Source of the DNA: Hyperoodon ampullatus
Lineage: Eukaryota > Chordata > Mammalia > Artiodactyla > Ziphiidae
Direction of reading: 5' to 3'
DNA length: 64,000 bases
Assembly: GCA_949752795.1 (NCBI GenBank)
Contig: OX457061.1
Coordinates: 127,191,530 to 127,255,529, forward strand
The notes under the pieces were generated by a model that was given only the letters and a program-made list of their open reading frames with translations, ran no database searches and had not been told where the DNA came from. The position numbers and the translations under genes were made by a program. This document shows positions 34,851 through 47,665 of the stretch, piece after piece. Position 1 is the first letter of the stretch. Each line of letters starts with the position of its first letter.

Positions 34851-36430
34851 ACCATAGAGTCATCAGCAAATGGCAGAGTAGGAACTCTGAAACTGTCCCT
34901 TCCAAAAAAGCAACAAAAACTGGAAAAGCCCGTTAGTATCAATATTTGAAAGTACTGAAAGACTTTCAGCAACCTAGATTGTGCTTACTCAAAAACAACT
35001 GAGTCTTGGTGAGAACAGTGACATTTGTGGCATTTTAACTTGCCTCCTTCCCATCTTCTGTTTCCCAACTCCATGGTGGCTTTGAAAATACCAGCCCACA
35101 TTCCCAGCAGTAGCATAAGGAGCCAAACAGACCCCACTTACAAAGATGTGTAAGTACTTGTTTGGACCTGTCCGGTGGCTCCACAGAAGCCTGGCTCAAA
35201 CGGCCCATCTTTACTCCCCCGACTCAGAGCTTGCTCGGTGCCAAAGCTGTCACCCAGCTGGAAGGGGGGTGGTTGCATGTGTTGGAAACACTTACAGCCA
35301 GAGGTTTTAGTTGCCGCTGCCTGAGGTCCTAGGAAACAGTTAGGGCAAACAACAGACTAACTGAAAACTAGAGAGGAGGGCTTCCCTGGTGGCGCAGTGG
35401 TTGAGAGTCCGCCTGCTGATGCAGGGGATGCGGGTTCGTGCCCCGGTCCGGGAAGATCCCACATCCCGCAGAGTGGCTGGGCCCGTGAGCCATGGCCGCT
35501 GAGCCTGCGCATCTGGAGCCTGTGCTCCACAACGGGAGAGGCCACAACAGTGAGAGGCCCGCGTACCGCAAAAACAACAACAACAACAACAAATTCTAGA
35601 GAGGAATGTCTGTGAAATGAGAAGTTTATAAATACTTTAAAAACTCTCAAAGAGAGCATCTGATTTGCAGACTTGCCAAAACAAACTATTCAAAATGTCT
35701 AGTCTTCAAGGCCAAAGTACGAGGTATGCAAAGAAAAAAGAAAGTATAGCTCATACACAGAGGAGAAGACATTAACACAAATGTCCCTGTGGAAGGTCTA
35801 GATAAGAACTGTAACTCAGCTGTTTACAAAATACATCCAAGGAGCTAAGGAAACAATGTCTAAAGAAGCAAAATAAAGTATTAGAATAATGTTTCAACCA
35901 GTAGAGAATGTCCAAGGGAAAGAAAAGATGAAAAGTTTAAATAGGAATTCTCGGGTTGAAAAATACAATAACCGATATGAAAAATTCCATAGAGGTGCTC
36001 AACAGCAGATTTGAGAAGACAGAACAAAGAATCAGTGACTCGAAAACCGATCAACGGAGATTATCTAGTCTGAAGAACACAAAGAGAGAAGAAGGAAAGT
36101 ATGTGTAATGGGAGTTCCAGAAGAAGGACAGAGGAAGGAAGCCAGACGTGAACATCACAGGCAAACAGCAAACACCTCGTGAATAAAGAAGCACAAATCC
36201 TAAACAAAATACAACTAGGCTGAATTCAGCAGTATACAAAAAGGGATTTATCCCAGGAACACAAGGTAAACAATAGCAGCTCAAAATCAATTAATGCAAT
36301 AGAGCAAATGAATAAAATAAAGGGGAAAACACCACCGGATCACCTCAATAGATTCAGAAAAATCATTTGACAATTCCAACACCTTTTCATAATGCAAAGT
36401 CTCAACAAAATAAGAATAAAAGAGACGTGA
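34851..36430 (+). mobile_element. Ancient L1 with 5' region, ORF1 remnant and internally deleted ORF2
   Basis: AATGGCAGAGTAGGAACTCT at about 34,870 resembles an old L1 5' end. A 5'UTR-like stretch follows. At about 35,940-36,130 there is ORF1 text corresponding to the coiled coil (AGAATCAGTGACTCGAAAAC...) and the start of the RRM (GGGAGTTCCAGAAGAAGG). At about 36,185 the sequence switches to ORF2 RT text (ATCCTAAACAAAATAC, then GGGATTTATCCCAGGAACAC) and fades near 36,430. ORF2 endonuclease is missing, so this copy is also internally deleted. Very old. Confidence 0.65.
35379..35592 (+). mobile_element. CHR-type SINE with (CAA)n tail
   Basis: Full-length sense SINE inserted in the ancient L1. 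Its tail has become a small CAACAACAA microsatellite (35,575-35,591). The flanks share CTAGAGAGGA, giving a 10-bp target duplication. Confidence 0.93.
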
Positions 36431-38554
36431 CCTTCTAAGCCCTGGCTACACAAAGACAGTCATCACTTTTAGTGTTTTTTCTTTAGATGCAGTCGGCTGC
36501 CCCATCTCATGAGAAATTCAGGAAAGGCTGTGAAAAAGCTCATCCGACTTTACAATAACCTACTCCCATTTTTATTCTATCCTTTGCCCAATCCACTTCT
36601 CTATGATTTTTGTCAGATGCCATCCACGTGGCCCACCAAGTTTAGGAATTTCTTCTCATCTGCCATGTCTCAGTACTGTCTTTGTGCAAAATTTTCTGAG
36701 TCAAGACTGATCTTAAGAGTTGCTGTTTAAATGTACCTGTTACAGTAGATATCACTGTGGCATTAGTATTCTGGTGGAAGAGGATGGGTAAGAAGTCTTC
36801 AAAACATTCAAACAAATCACTTGGAAAAAGGGACATACGAAAATCACATTTATGGAGTCACATTTACACGTTTTATATTTACGTGTGGACTATCCATTAC
36901 ATAATCACTTTGGAAGTCAATTTCAGTGACGGGTAATAACTAACTCATTTCCAAAGTCAACCCATTCCACTTCTGCAAACTTGTATTTATTACAGTTTTC
37001 AGTTAGTGAGACTCATTTGGGGGTAAGTGACTGAACTCATTATGAGTTCGTTTGTTTGCATCATTGCCCAATATACACTTTTCTACTTGCTTACAAAATT
37101 GATGTGGAAGAATAATCTACATATAACATATATATTTTATCTGCGTTTGACATTACGCATATTTGCACATGTAATAAATTCTGCAAGAGTGACACGCTGC
37201 TGTATTTACACGTTTACATTTATGGGCCCCCTTTCTTGTCTCCACTGTCTGGCTTACCATATATTTGGGTTTTGAACTTTGTGATCCTACAGTTAATTTT
37301 CCACACAAAACCTAGGATTTTTTTTGCACATGAATGTATATGTTAAATATCAATATTTGTGACAATCAATCAGTTGATATTCTCTTATAGTTCTTTAATG
37401 AATAACTCATATTTTGGAAATTTTAGGGAAAGTGTTACTTCTCATGCCATTATAAATATTTTAATATGCTGAGTTTATATTATTAGTCCTTATATCTCAA
37501 TGATGGAAAATGGTGGAATATTTGTCATGTACACGTAGAAATATTGACATTAGAAGGATTAAAATTTTTTTAAGTTGCACAAAAATGTAAAGTGGTAGGC
37601 AACATAACATAATGAAAAGAGCTCATTCTCTAATATATGAGAATTTTAATGCAAGTTCTAACTTCTACTAACGACATGACACGGGACAGATTTCCCAGTC
37701 ACTGTAAATCTCAGTTCTCTTTATAAAGCAGTGACCAAATTATTCCACTGAATTATTGTGTTAATTAATAAATGTAAAGTTTTGGCACATGTGCTTAACA
37801 TGCTTAACGAAAGTTTAATATGATTAATAGATGCAAATATAGACTACTTTTTGTGAGGGAGTCTTAAGAAATTGGAGGTCCTGTATTAGATACCCCAATT
37901 AAGGGAGAGAGCTTTCTAAATCTAGTTTGAACTGCTTCTTTACACTTTATCCTCATGGATGGAAGTTTTTCTGTTGCATTTCAACATCTAAGGTTATGTG
38001 TATCCTGTGGTCTCACCGTTCCTTTTTGTCTTATGTGATTTACAGCCTCCAAAACACATGTAGTCCAGTAAGAGTTGATGTGAGAAATTTAGATAACTTT
38101 ATGTGTGATAAATGTGTTCACTTTGAGAGGACAAATAATATCCAATGAAGTACGTGCCACGAGACTACAGTCTTTGTGCACAATCTCTTATACCTTCTCA
38201 CGCGTCAAAAGGATGAGATGTGCCTCCTGTCTCTGATTTTTAGTCCTCTTCCTACCAACACCAGTACAACCTCCTCGGTTTACAGTTTGTTATCCACTCG
38301 CCTTCGAAATATTGTCTTTCCCAGGGTTAGCCCACCTATTCTCATGCTTATACCCAAGTCATGGTCGTTATCAATAACTACATAATTGCAAAAATCTCAA
38401 CCCCAAGTAAATTCCTCTCTGATCACACCCCCGTATTTCTTGTTCTAGTAGCTATACTTCCTCTTATTAAGGGCTCTCATATGTTGACCCTACTAGTTTT
38501 GCAATGTCTATTACTGCCAGAATCATACAAGTGACCTTCCAAACCAATAAACCA
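36431..38554. other. AT-rich intergenic sequence
   Basis: No gene recognised. Short open frames, such as 36,509-36,730, lack any exon or family hallmark. Confidence 0.5.
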
Positions 38555-38658
38555 TTTTTTAAATTTTTATTTATTTTTTTATACAGCAGGTTCTTATTAG
38601 TTATCCATTTTATACATATTAGTGTATATAAGTCAATCCCAATCTCCCAATTCATCAC
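38555..38658 (-). mobile_element. L1 3'UTR fragment, antisense
   Basis: TTTTTATTTATTTTTTTATACAGCAGGTTC, shown here in parts, then TTATTAGTTATCCATTTTAT, ATTAGTGTATATAAGTCAAT and CCCAATCTCCCAATTCATCA are the reverse complement of an L1 3'UTR. Short, 5'-truncated. Confidence 0.8.
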
Positions 38659-39315
38659 ATAATGAAAGGAATATTCAAAATAATCAAAATTATCTAATTA
38701 GTTGATATGTTTATTAACCAACAAATAGATTTTATTACATTGATGGACCTATACAATAGTTTTTTTACATAAAAATAGTATAGGTTTATTTACATTAAAG
38801 CCCGAATTTTTAATATTATATCGAGCCTCTGAACATTAAAAAAGTATTGCTGAAATGTAATCAACTGCATAATTATTATATGCTACAGATTCACATATTT
38901 TAACCAGTTTCCTAGACATACCTATTTCTAAAATCCTGTATTTTTCCTGAAGAATTTATTTATTTTTAAATAAAGTTGATTCTAGTTTTCTTCAAAGTTG
39001 CACTTTTTGCTTAACAAATTTGAAGCAGTTAACACTTTCAACTGAAGTTTCCCTTTAGAATATACCATTCTGAATTGAGAAAAATATTTCTCATGTGCTG
39101 GGATTCTGGGAAACTGAGAATGAATTCTGCTGGAGGCTATTTGCACCTCTATTTTTTAATTGAAATATACAGAATTTATAGATATAGTCTTTTTTTCTCC
39201 ATCCAGAGTGCTTTTCTTTAATGATATTATGGTAAAATAATGTCAAGTAATTTATTTGTATTTATGATTTTTAAAAATATTTTGCCAAATTTAGATTCTT
39301 CAGAATTTTAGATTC
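38659..39315. other. AT-rich intergenic sequence
   Basis: Nothing named. A short stretch near 39,155 (TTTTTTAATTGAAATATACA) may be a trace of another L1 end. Confidence 0.45.
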
Positions 39316-41050
39316 TTCAAAACTATGGCATCAGGGTAGTTTTTCAATCTTTCTGGATCCCCTCACAAAAATACAGCTGGCAGTGAAACAGGAAAGCCAA
39401 AAACCCACAGACAATATTGACAAAAAACCTAAATGACCAGTTACCTCCGCAGACGCCCAAATACAAACAAGTGGGGACAAAGCACTAAACCCAGAAGACC
39501 TGCGTGTGTCTGAATCAGCACAGGAGGAAGAATCAAGAGTCCAGAAGGTTTGTGATGGATCCACAAGCATACCCACCTCGAGGCAATGTGTAGACAGGAG
39601 CTGACACCGTCCCAGAATAAGGAGTTAGCGGGGAGAGGTTGTGGACCCACAGGAACTCCTGACACTGACCAGCCAGGAATTTCACACCCCAAGTCTGCAC
39701 TCAGTGGAAACTGCTCAGAACAGAATCAAATCTGAGTCGACGATGACAGAGTCAAAGGAAGAAAGCAGGTTCAAGGGGCAGAGAGAGACCGAATCAGAAC
39801 ATCTCGGAATACAAGCCACCAATTTTTAACTCTAAACAGCAGAAACAAACCTCTAAGAAGTTAGATTACCTGACTCCTTTGTCACGCTTTCTAACTAAAT
39901 CAGAACTCCAAAAATTGGAAATACAAATCTCAGATAAAAACAAAATGTTGAACAGAATCGAGTTCAAATCCTATGCAAAATTTCTGTAAGGAAGAAAACA
40001 AAATAGAATAAGGAACAGAATATCAGTCCTTTGACCATGAAGTTATTCCAGAAAGCATATCAACAGAACATATAAAAATGATAGCCTACTCTTTTAAAAT
40101 TAACTGAAAGACACAAGAGAATGATATATAACCTGAAAAAAAAATGACAAAGATTTTTTTAAAAACTTAGAGTAAAAGAACTTAGAAAGAATTAGAAATA
40201 AAATTAAAGGTTATTACAAAAATAAAGATTAAATTAGAAGGAACATGAGAACAAGTAAAAGAACAGTTAATTCCTTAAGCGGAGCAGAAGTTGAAAAAAT
40301 ATAATCAAAATAAATAAAATATGTCTCAAATAATTTGGAAAAAAATGTTAAGTATTAAAATGAGGTGAAGAATATCCAACCTAATATCAATCCTGAAGAT
40401 GAAAACCAAAACAAAGGAACAGAGGTAAACATTAAATACAATAATTAAAATAAAAACTTTCCTAAATAAAATTTTTAAATAATTTGAAGCTGCATATTCG
40501 AAAAGAATTCGCATGTAGTATTGATCCAGAATGACCAACACCAAAACATTCAAACAATATTACCGAATTTTAAAGGGAAGAAAATAGTCTTCTGGGCATG
40601 TAGGCAAAGAGATAGGGTGACTTACAAGGAAAATTAAAATTAGATTTTCTGCAGAAATGCTTACGTCAGCAGGAAAAGTAGCATACTTAAGAAATGCAGT
40701 GAAAGAAAATGTGATCCAAAGGTTTCATATCCAGAAAAAGTGACTTTCAAATAAAAGACAAAATGCTCTGGACATGAAAGGTTGCGAATCCTCACAAGGG
40801 GATATGTAGACAGGAACCTCACAGTGGTAACAAGCATGAAAAGGACAGTTATTTGCAGAACTAAGACGAAGTTATAAGACGTACCCCAACCAGCAGGTGT
40901 AGTTCAGCCATGAAAACATGGAAGGGAATGGGGAGGAGTGATGTCAAAGACAACAGGGGACCCCCCGTTCCTCAGTCAGGGCCCTAAACATCGGTGACGG
41001 GTGAGGACCCTTTTGATGACGGGGGAGCACAGGGGTGGTGTTTTGAAGAT
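39316..41050 (+). mobile_element. HAL1-like (ORF1-only) ancient L1 relative
   Basis: A 5' region (39,316-39,900) is followed by A-rich ORF1-like text and, around 40,640-40,790, sequence resembling the ORF1 C-terminal domain (CAGAAATGCTTACGTCAGCA, TTTCATATCCAGAAAAAGTG). No ORF2 endonuclease or RT text follows. That order, with no RT, is characteristic of HAL1 elements. Heavily decayed, with many stops. Confidence 0.55.
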
Positions 41051-41074
41051 GATGGTCATTCATATTTCTTTAAA

Positions 41075-41307
41075 TTCCAGAAAGTTCCAAAAAGCAAAAC
41101 TTAAATTTGCCCAGAGCTGGCAAATACGTACATAGTGTTAACATTGTAGTATTAGGTATTATAGGCCATCTAGTGATGATTTAAAGTGCATGGAGGTTAC
41201 GTGCAAATACGAGGCCATTTTATGTAAGGGACTTGAGCATCCTCAGGTTCTGGTGTCCACGGGGTCCTGGACCAACCCTCTGTGGGTACCCAAGGCGGGC
41301 TGTGTAC
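41075..41307 (-). mobile_element. Tigger-type (mariner superfamily) DNA transposon remnant
   Basis: GTATTAGGTATTATAGGCCA, then ATGATTTAAAGTGCATGGAG, then CCATTTTATGTAAGGGACTT and GAGCATCCTCAGGTTCTGG ending in CAAGGCGGGCTGTGTA follow the non-coding end of a mammal-wide Tigger/MER2-like element. Its terminal text is GATACCGAGGGACGACTGTA. Only one end is present. Orientation is given relative to the consensus as I recall it. Confidence 0.65.
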
Positions 41308-42250
41308 CCTGTCAGAGAAAGCCTTTTCTAAAGGTAGGGTTGGACCTGGGGGACAGTAGGTAGGGTTTTGACTGGCTAACCCAGGACCTAAACAGGTTCT
41401 ATGAAGCACTCACTGAAGGTACGGCTAAGGAGTGAAAGCAGTGCCTGTGCTCCATGATTTCAGTTTGATTTTTAGTAATACCGTGACGCTATCTTGAAAA
41501 CGTATATTTTAGCAAAAGTGTACCTTTTTATCAGCTTTGATATATAATAAAGTGAGGGTATTTATCATTCCTCAGACGAACGCAACTCTAGGTACTTCAT
41601 TTCGGTCAGCACATTAGTGTCAGGTTACGGTTATGGATGTTATAAGACGAATATTTTGTGATTTATACCTCAAGGCTTATATTTAAATTGTGTCTTCTAA
41701 TTTTCTGGTGGTCCAGGATGAAAATGAAAAACCCTCATTGTTGAAGTATGGTTGGATGGTTTTCATAATAACAGAGCAGGAGAAAAAAAGACTTTAATTT
41801 AGTAAAGAAGAAAAATGCTCTTCCAAAATAGCCTAAACTGTAGAGCTGACGTATGCCCAGATGTAAGTGTGCTCTTCGGTCTTCTCCCTATCTGCGTAAC
41901 AGAGAGGGGGGTCTGGGTATTGAACATGATCAGAAAAACAGTTAACAGTTAAATTCTGCACTTATCACTTCCAGAGGGAGAGAAACAAATCTTCTACAAC
42001 TTATATTATGTTTATTTACAAACCTCCTAGAACTATCCTAAAGATTTTTCAAACATAAATTACTGACTTATAAGGCAAATAAAGAGACCTAGAATTAAAT
42101 GTTGCTCATATCCCAAATGATATTTCACAGCTTAAAATATGTTTAGTTCCATATAGTCCCACAGAATTAATTCTTTAAAATACTGCAGACTTTTGAGGTC
42201 TCCACTTAGTTTACCCTCCCACATTTTTTAAACTTTTGTTAATTGAAGTT
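41308..42250. other. Intergenic sequence
   Basis: Nothing recognised. Confidence 0.5.
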
Positions 42251-42254
42251 CTTT

Positions 42255-42800
42255 AATTCATTTAACAAAAATGCATTGAGTACCTTTAACAAATATTTAT
42301 TGAGTGCCGTGTGCAAGGCAGTGGAACACAGCAGTGAACAAAACAAAATCACAGACTTCACGGAGATTAAATTCTTGTGAAGAAAACAGAAAAATAACGT
42401 ATGTGGATACATTAATAAGTTAATTTATAAGTAATTATATATATATAAAACGATGAGCTAAGTACGTGAAGTATGAGCGTGTTGAACAGTGATAAGCATG
42501 AACAGGAAAGACGAGCTAGGGACAAGGAGGTGAGAGTGGAGAGTCTGCAGAGGTACCAGGATGTCCTCCACGGTGGTGTTAGGATGAGGCCTAAAGGAGT
42601 GGGTGTGAGGGGCCCACGGAGCCGAGCGTAGAGGCCCGGGCGCAGGAGGAGGCCGGCCGTGTGCGGGTAGATGACGTGACAGGGCCCGGTGTCAGGACCA
42701 CCGACCGTCAGCGATTCTGGGATCTTTATGGGGACAGACTTTCACTTCCACACTGACGGGGGTGCTGAGCCATCACAGGACACTGAGCCCAGGGGCAACC
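42255..42800 (-). mobile_element. L2-like LINE 3' region, antisense
   Basis: AATATTTATTGAGTGCCGTG, then AAGGCAGTGGAACACAGCAG and TGAACAAAACAAAATCACAG match the reverse complement of the L2 3' end. The following 300 bases (AGTGATAAGCATGAACAGGA..., CAACCTGACCTAACTGCAG) are compatible with continued old LINE sequence but are less sure. This part has many CpGs (42,610-42,720). Confidence 0.55.
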
Positions 42801-42824
42801 TGACCTAACTGCAGTTTTTCTCTC

Positions 42825-43580
42825 TTGTTTATTAAAAATTAAGACTTTTTATAGCAGTTTTTGGTTCACGGTGAAATTTAGCAGAAGGTACAGAGATTTC
42901 CCCTAAACCCCCTACCCCCCCAACACGCACAGCCTTCTCTCAACACATCATTACATCCCCACCAGTGGTACCTTGTTAAAACTGATGAACCTACATCGAC
43001 ATGTCATTATCCCCCCCATATCCAGAGTTTACATTATGGTTCCCTCTTGGCGTTGTACATTCATGGGTTTGGACATATATATAACGACATGTATCCACCA
43101 TTATAGCTTCACACAGAGCATTTCATGACCCTAGAAATCCCCTGTGCTCCGCCTCTGCATCATTCCCTGCCCCGACCCCCCAGCCCCTGAAACCACTGAC
43201 CCCTTTTCTGTCTCCGAAGTTCTGCTTTTTCCAGAATGTCATATGGTTGGAATCGACTGGCTTCCTTCACTTCGTGATACGCACTTACGGCTCCTGCACG
43301 GCTTTCCATGGCTTGGAAGCTCATTTCCTTTTAGCTCTGAGTCATGCTCCACTGTCTGGAGGGACCACGGTTTATTTATCCATCACCTACTGAAGGATAA
43401 CGGTTGCTTCATGTTTATAGCTTGGTTGCAATAAACATCTGTGTGCAGGTTTTTGTGTGGATACAAGTTTTCAACTCGTTTGGGTAAATACCAAGGAGTG
43501 CGAATGCTGGATTGTATGACAAGAGTATGTTTAGTTTTGTGAGAAACCGCCAACTGCCTTCCAAAGTGGCTGCCAACTTA
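42825..43580 (-). mobile_element. Ancient L1 3' region, antisense (L1ME-like)
   Basis: Long antisense match to a mammal-wide L1 3' end: GGTTCACGGTGAAATTTAGC, CCACCAGTGGTACCTTGTTA, CAGAATGTCATATGGTTGGA, TTTATTTATCCATCACCTAC and CAACTGCCTTCCAAAGTGGC occur in the expected order. The unbroken frame at 43,144-43,434 is a by-product of this repeat, not a gene. Confidence 0.75.
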
Positions 43581-43599
43581 ATTGTAATAGGATCATGTT

Positions 43600-44148
43600 C
43601 TTCATTCCCTGGTTAATCAACGTCACCTATTTTTAAAGAACCTGAAAGTATCAGTACATGAAACTGTGGAGGCCCTGAAATCTTAAGTGTCATATGTGAA
43701 GGAACATTTATGAAGATTATTCCAAAATCCAAAGATTACTCCAAAAGGAAAGTGACCCCAAAAACCTTGAATTTAGATATCATTGCCAAGACTCGGTTGT
43801 GAAGCTGAAATTTCACAAATTTTACTTCCAAACTAAAAATAATTTTAAACTTTCAATCAAATGTTCTGAGAAGAGTGACTTGAATGTCTGAGCCTGACTT
43901 TTAGGGGAGGGATGTCGGGTAGAGTTATGAATTTGAGAGTCATCCACAGAGATGTTTTTTATTAACTGAATGACATCAGGAGGAAGTGAACGCAGAGAGA
44001 AAAGACGGGCCATCTGAGGTCTGAGCCCTGGGCCTGAGCCCAGTTCACCACAGAGGCAAGGACGGACCAGCAAGGCAGACGGAGAAGGGCAGTCAGAGGG
44101 CTCAGAAGAAACAGGAGCACGTGGCACCTGATGACACCCTCCCTCCAC

Positions 44149-44179
<31 letters not shown>

Positions 44180-45090
44180 AAAGGGCGTGAAACCGCCTAT
44201 TATCCAGAAGAGGCTTCTGCGGAGAGCACAGCAGCTTCCCTAACTGGTCCCCAATGGCTCTCGAGACCAGAGGAAGGAGGATGGCTTGGGGTTTTGTTGT
44301 GGCTCGGAGGTGGGACCGGAGTGAGGAACCGCTGTTCGCAAGGTTTGAAATTCATCCCTGTAGAAAAAGGCAGCCGGCAGGCTTTCTCATCAGCTCGCCC
44401 AGACGTGGGGGAGAGGGGTGAGGCATCAAAGCTGCCCACGAAACCCCAGATGAGGAGTCAGACTCCTCCGGACCGGGCGCAGGCTCAAGCCTGACCAGAG
44501 CGGCTTTAGGAGAGAGTCCAGGGGAGAAGAGAGCCTGGTGGGAAGGGATGACTCAGAAAACTTCTGGAAGTGGAAGGAGGAAAAAGGGGTGATGCTGACG
44601 ACAGAACAGGCTCAAGAGAGGCGGTTTTCAAGGTGGAAGAAATGACAGTGTGTAACTGTTAGAAAGAGGAAAGCTGGTGCCACAGCTGGAGGACAGACCA
44701 CTGGGTGGGCAGAGGGAACATCATCTAAGTTCCGAGGGCACAGGACAGAAGGCAGAGTGTCCGGCCCGAGCAGGGCGGGTTGGATGAAAGGTGAGAGGCT
44801 GGTCCCTGCTGGCTTCAGCTTTCTCAGGCAAAGAGGGCATCAGGTCATACTCGGAAGGCAGGCAAGGGGCATGTGCACCCATTTTAAGGAGAGAAGAAAA
44901 ATGAGCCATAGTCATCTCTCTTTGGCTACACTGAATCCCCCCTGGCTGGTACGAAGGAGGCTGACAGGTGAGAATGTCTTGTCCCAAGTGTTTCTAGGTC
45001 CCTTTTGTACCCTAAGAATAGTCACTGTTTATAGAGCTCATTCCAAAAGTAGGTATCACAGGGCAGAGTGTCTGTATTTGTATTTTCAAA
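43600..45090. other. Intergenic sequence with a (CA)n microsatellite
   Basis: Unique sequence of near-average composition with purine-rich patches (44,500-44,760). A (CA)n run of about 13 units is at 44,149-44,175. No exon that I can support. Confidence 0.5.
44149..44175. repeat. (CA)n microsatellite
   Basis: About thirteen uninterrupted CA units, a likely length-polymorphic marker. Confidence 0.95.
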
Positions 45091-45100
45091 AAACTTCTTC

Positions 45101-45455
45101 AGAGAAGGACAAATATAATTTGATATCACTTATACGTGGAATCTAAAATATGACACAAATAAACTTATTTACAAAACAGAAACAGACTCACAGACATCGA
45201 AAACAAACTTATGGTTACCAGAGGAGAAAGGGTGGGGAGGGATAAATTAGCAGATTAGGATTAGCAGATACACACTAACATACATAAAACAGGTAAACAA
45301 CAAGATCCCACAGGGAACTATATTCCGTATCTTGTAATAAGCTATAATGGAAAAGAATATACATACATATATATATGTATGTATAACTGATTCACTTTGC
45401 TGTACACCTGAAACTGACACATTGTAAATCAGCTATACTTCAATTTTAAAAAAAG
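45101..45455 (+). mobile_element. 5'-truncated L1 3' end
   Basis: It starts in the last codons of ORF2 (AGAAGGACAAATATAATTTG), has an older-type 3'UTR and ends in TTCAATTTTAAAAAAAG. A 9-bp duplication AACTTCTTC at 45,092-45,100 and 45,456-45,464 borders it. A 26-bp palindrome of ATACATACATATA type lies in the UTR at about 45,359-45,384. Confidence 0.88.
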
Positions 45456-45464
45456 AACTTCTTC

Positions 45465-46830
45465 CTAAAGAAGGCAAACTATTTTTCCCTTTGTAAATAT
45501 AAAGAGGCCCTAGCACATTTTATGTAAGATTGTACAAGTTTTACCAAAGTGGATCCCCTGGAAGAAAAATGCATAAACTATTTAAGACACTAAGCCTCAA
45601 GGTCACTGCCAAGCAATCTTGTTATCTGTAGAGCTGTTGCGTGCCTCCGCTCAGCATTTTTAATTTGCATGTTTGTTAACCTCTGGACACAAGTGATTCT
45701 CTGGCAGGAATATCTTCAATTTTATGCCATTTTAGAGAGCCTTTTTTCTTAAACGCAGGATCATCGTTCTGTGATTAGTTGTGGTTTACATTCTGAAAGC
45801 TATATAAATGTATACACGATATATAGGTACGTACAGACATATAAAAATATCCATCATAACCCCAGAAGAAAAAGAGAGGTGGGGTTTGCTGATTTAAGAA
45901 TGCTGGAAGCAGCCTGTGTAGTGAATATCAAGTCATAAATTTATGATACAAAGCCACTGTGGCTTGAGGGATGAATATTCAGTGCCTGGTATTACCTGAT
46001 AAAGTCATACATATGTATTGCTCCGTTTTACATGATAATTACGGAATCTACCTTAGCATCTGCTTTTACCAGATAAACTGAATTTATTATTTTGAATAAG
46101 GCAGTCACAATAATTCATAGCATTGTGAAGAACTGGCAAATAGGGGGTCATAAGAGGAAGGAAAGGTGAGTATGAAAGTATATTAGAAATTCCAGTAAAT
46201 ATATTAAATGACAATTGTCTTTTTTATATAAAATTTTAGAAATTTTAGAATATTCTCCAGGAACAAAGTTAAAGCTCAGTCCAAAGGCATCTGGAGGATT
46301 TCTGAACTAACCATGTTAGTCCTTGAATTTTAAAGTGACTTTTATCATATTTCAAAATAGCTGTGTGTCTTCCCTCTAAACCTACCAACAAATAAGTGAA
46401 TGTTTCTTTATTTCTTGTTCAACCACCTTCCATCTAAAAGCAAATGATAAGCCGAGAAATGTATTTTAGTAATAAAAGAGAGAAGTTCAGAAGAATGTAG
46501 GTAGTTGTTCAAAGATACAGGTATAATAAATCCACCGTCACATCTACAGAATCCCTCTGCCTAGAATGATCAAGTTTACATCAAGTCTTTAAGCACCTGT
46601 ATCACAAATACCACATTATTTTTCCTTGGTGTAGTTCAAGAGCTCAGATTTACTTTGGTATCATTATTTTCTCAACATACTATGAAAGAAAATAGTGACT
46701 TTTTACTAGCTGGCCCATATCAACATTCAAATTCCTAGTTTTAATAGAATTTGTCACTGTTTTTCAGTATCACTGAATAAGGTACAAAAGTCAAATAAAT
46801 GCATAAATAGGAGCATTAAAAGAATTAGAA
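45465..46830. other. AT-rich intergenic sequence
   Basis: Nothing recognised. Confidence 0.5.
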
Positions 46831-47390
46831 GAAAACAAGAAAATTTCATCTTGAACTAAGGCTGCACATTCTAAATTTAAAAGGGAGTATGAAATGATAA
46901 AGAATAGATTTTTTTTACATATAATAAAAAGTCTACCCAGTAGAAATAAAGTTTAACAGAAAACCAGAAAGGAATTTAAAACATGTATGATAATCAAAAT
47001 ATTTAAATAACAATATATACTAGAGAATTCTTAAATATCCTTAAGAAACAGTGAGTGTCCAAAATCTTTAAAAAGAGAATAAAAACTTCTCAAAAGACGT
47101 AGGAAGTTCCAAAGAATATTAAAATATTTTCAACCTTCAATTCATCAAAGAAATTTTAAAGTAAGAATAGAGTAGTATTTTTCACCCACTCAGCAATGAT
47201 CTTTAAATGTGAAAATTAAATACAGAGTTTTCATTTGGGATCCAATCACATATTGCTAATGGAAAATGCAAAATGTTAACATTTCTGGAAATGTGATTCG
47301 TCACTGAGTGTCACAATCTTGTATCTTTTGGTCTAATAATTGCACATGTGAAATGTAGTTTCATGGAAAAAAATTAAAGACATACATAGT
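46831..47390 (+). mobile_element. Possible very old L1 ORF2 remnant
   Basis: A-rich sense text with fragments that follow the order of an L1 ORF2 C-terminal region (CACCCACTCAGCAATGATC, GGATCCAATCACATATTGC, AATTGCACATGTGAAATG). The match is loose. Unique AT-rich DNA is an alternative. Confidence 0.3.
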
Positions 47391-47433
47391 AATTTTATCT
47401 CCTGGTAGTTTTTTGGAAAAAGCTCTACAGATC

Positions 47434-47500
47434 TGTCTGTCTCCGTCTCTCTTCCTTCTTCTGTATCTCTCTGTATCTATCTTTCTGCCTCTTTCTTTGT
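47434..47500. repeat. Pyrimidine-rich simple sequence (TCTG/TCTC type)
   Basis: CTGTCTGTCTCCGTCTCTC and related units make an impure polypyrimidine tract followed by a short (AC)n at 47,500-47,516. Confidence 0.8.
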
Positions 47501-47601
47501 ACACAGACACACACAATAGATGTGTGTATGAATATTTATAATATACCAGGTTTTTATTTATTTGAAATATCTGCATGCATATGTATGCACATACATAACA
47601 C

Positions 47602-47665
47602 GTGCACACCTGGTGCAGGTGAATACATTATAGGTGTACACCTGGTGCAGGTGAATACATTGTGT
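47602..47665. repeat. Two-copy tandem repeat, 32-bp period, with E-box palindromes
   Basis: Each unit carries CACCTGGTGCAGGTG (47,607-47,621 and 47,639-47,653), a palindrome of two E-boxes (CACCTG and CAGGTG) around GTG. The two units are nearly identical over about 29 bases. Function unknown. Confidence 0.9.

Noticed and set aside
43144..43434. 96-codon frame as an exon
   Set aside because: It lies wholly inside an antisense ancient L1 3' end.
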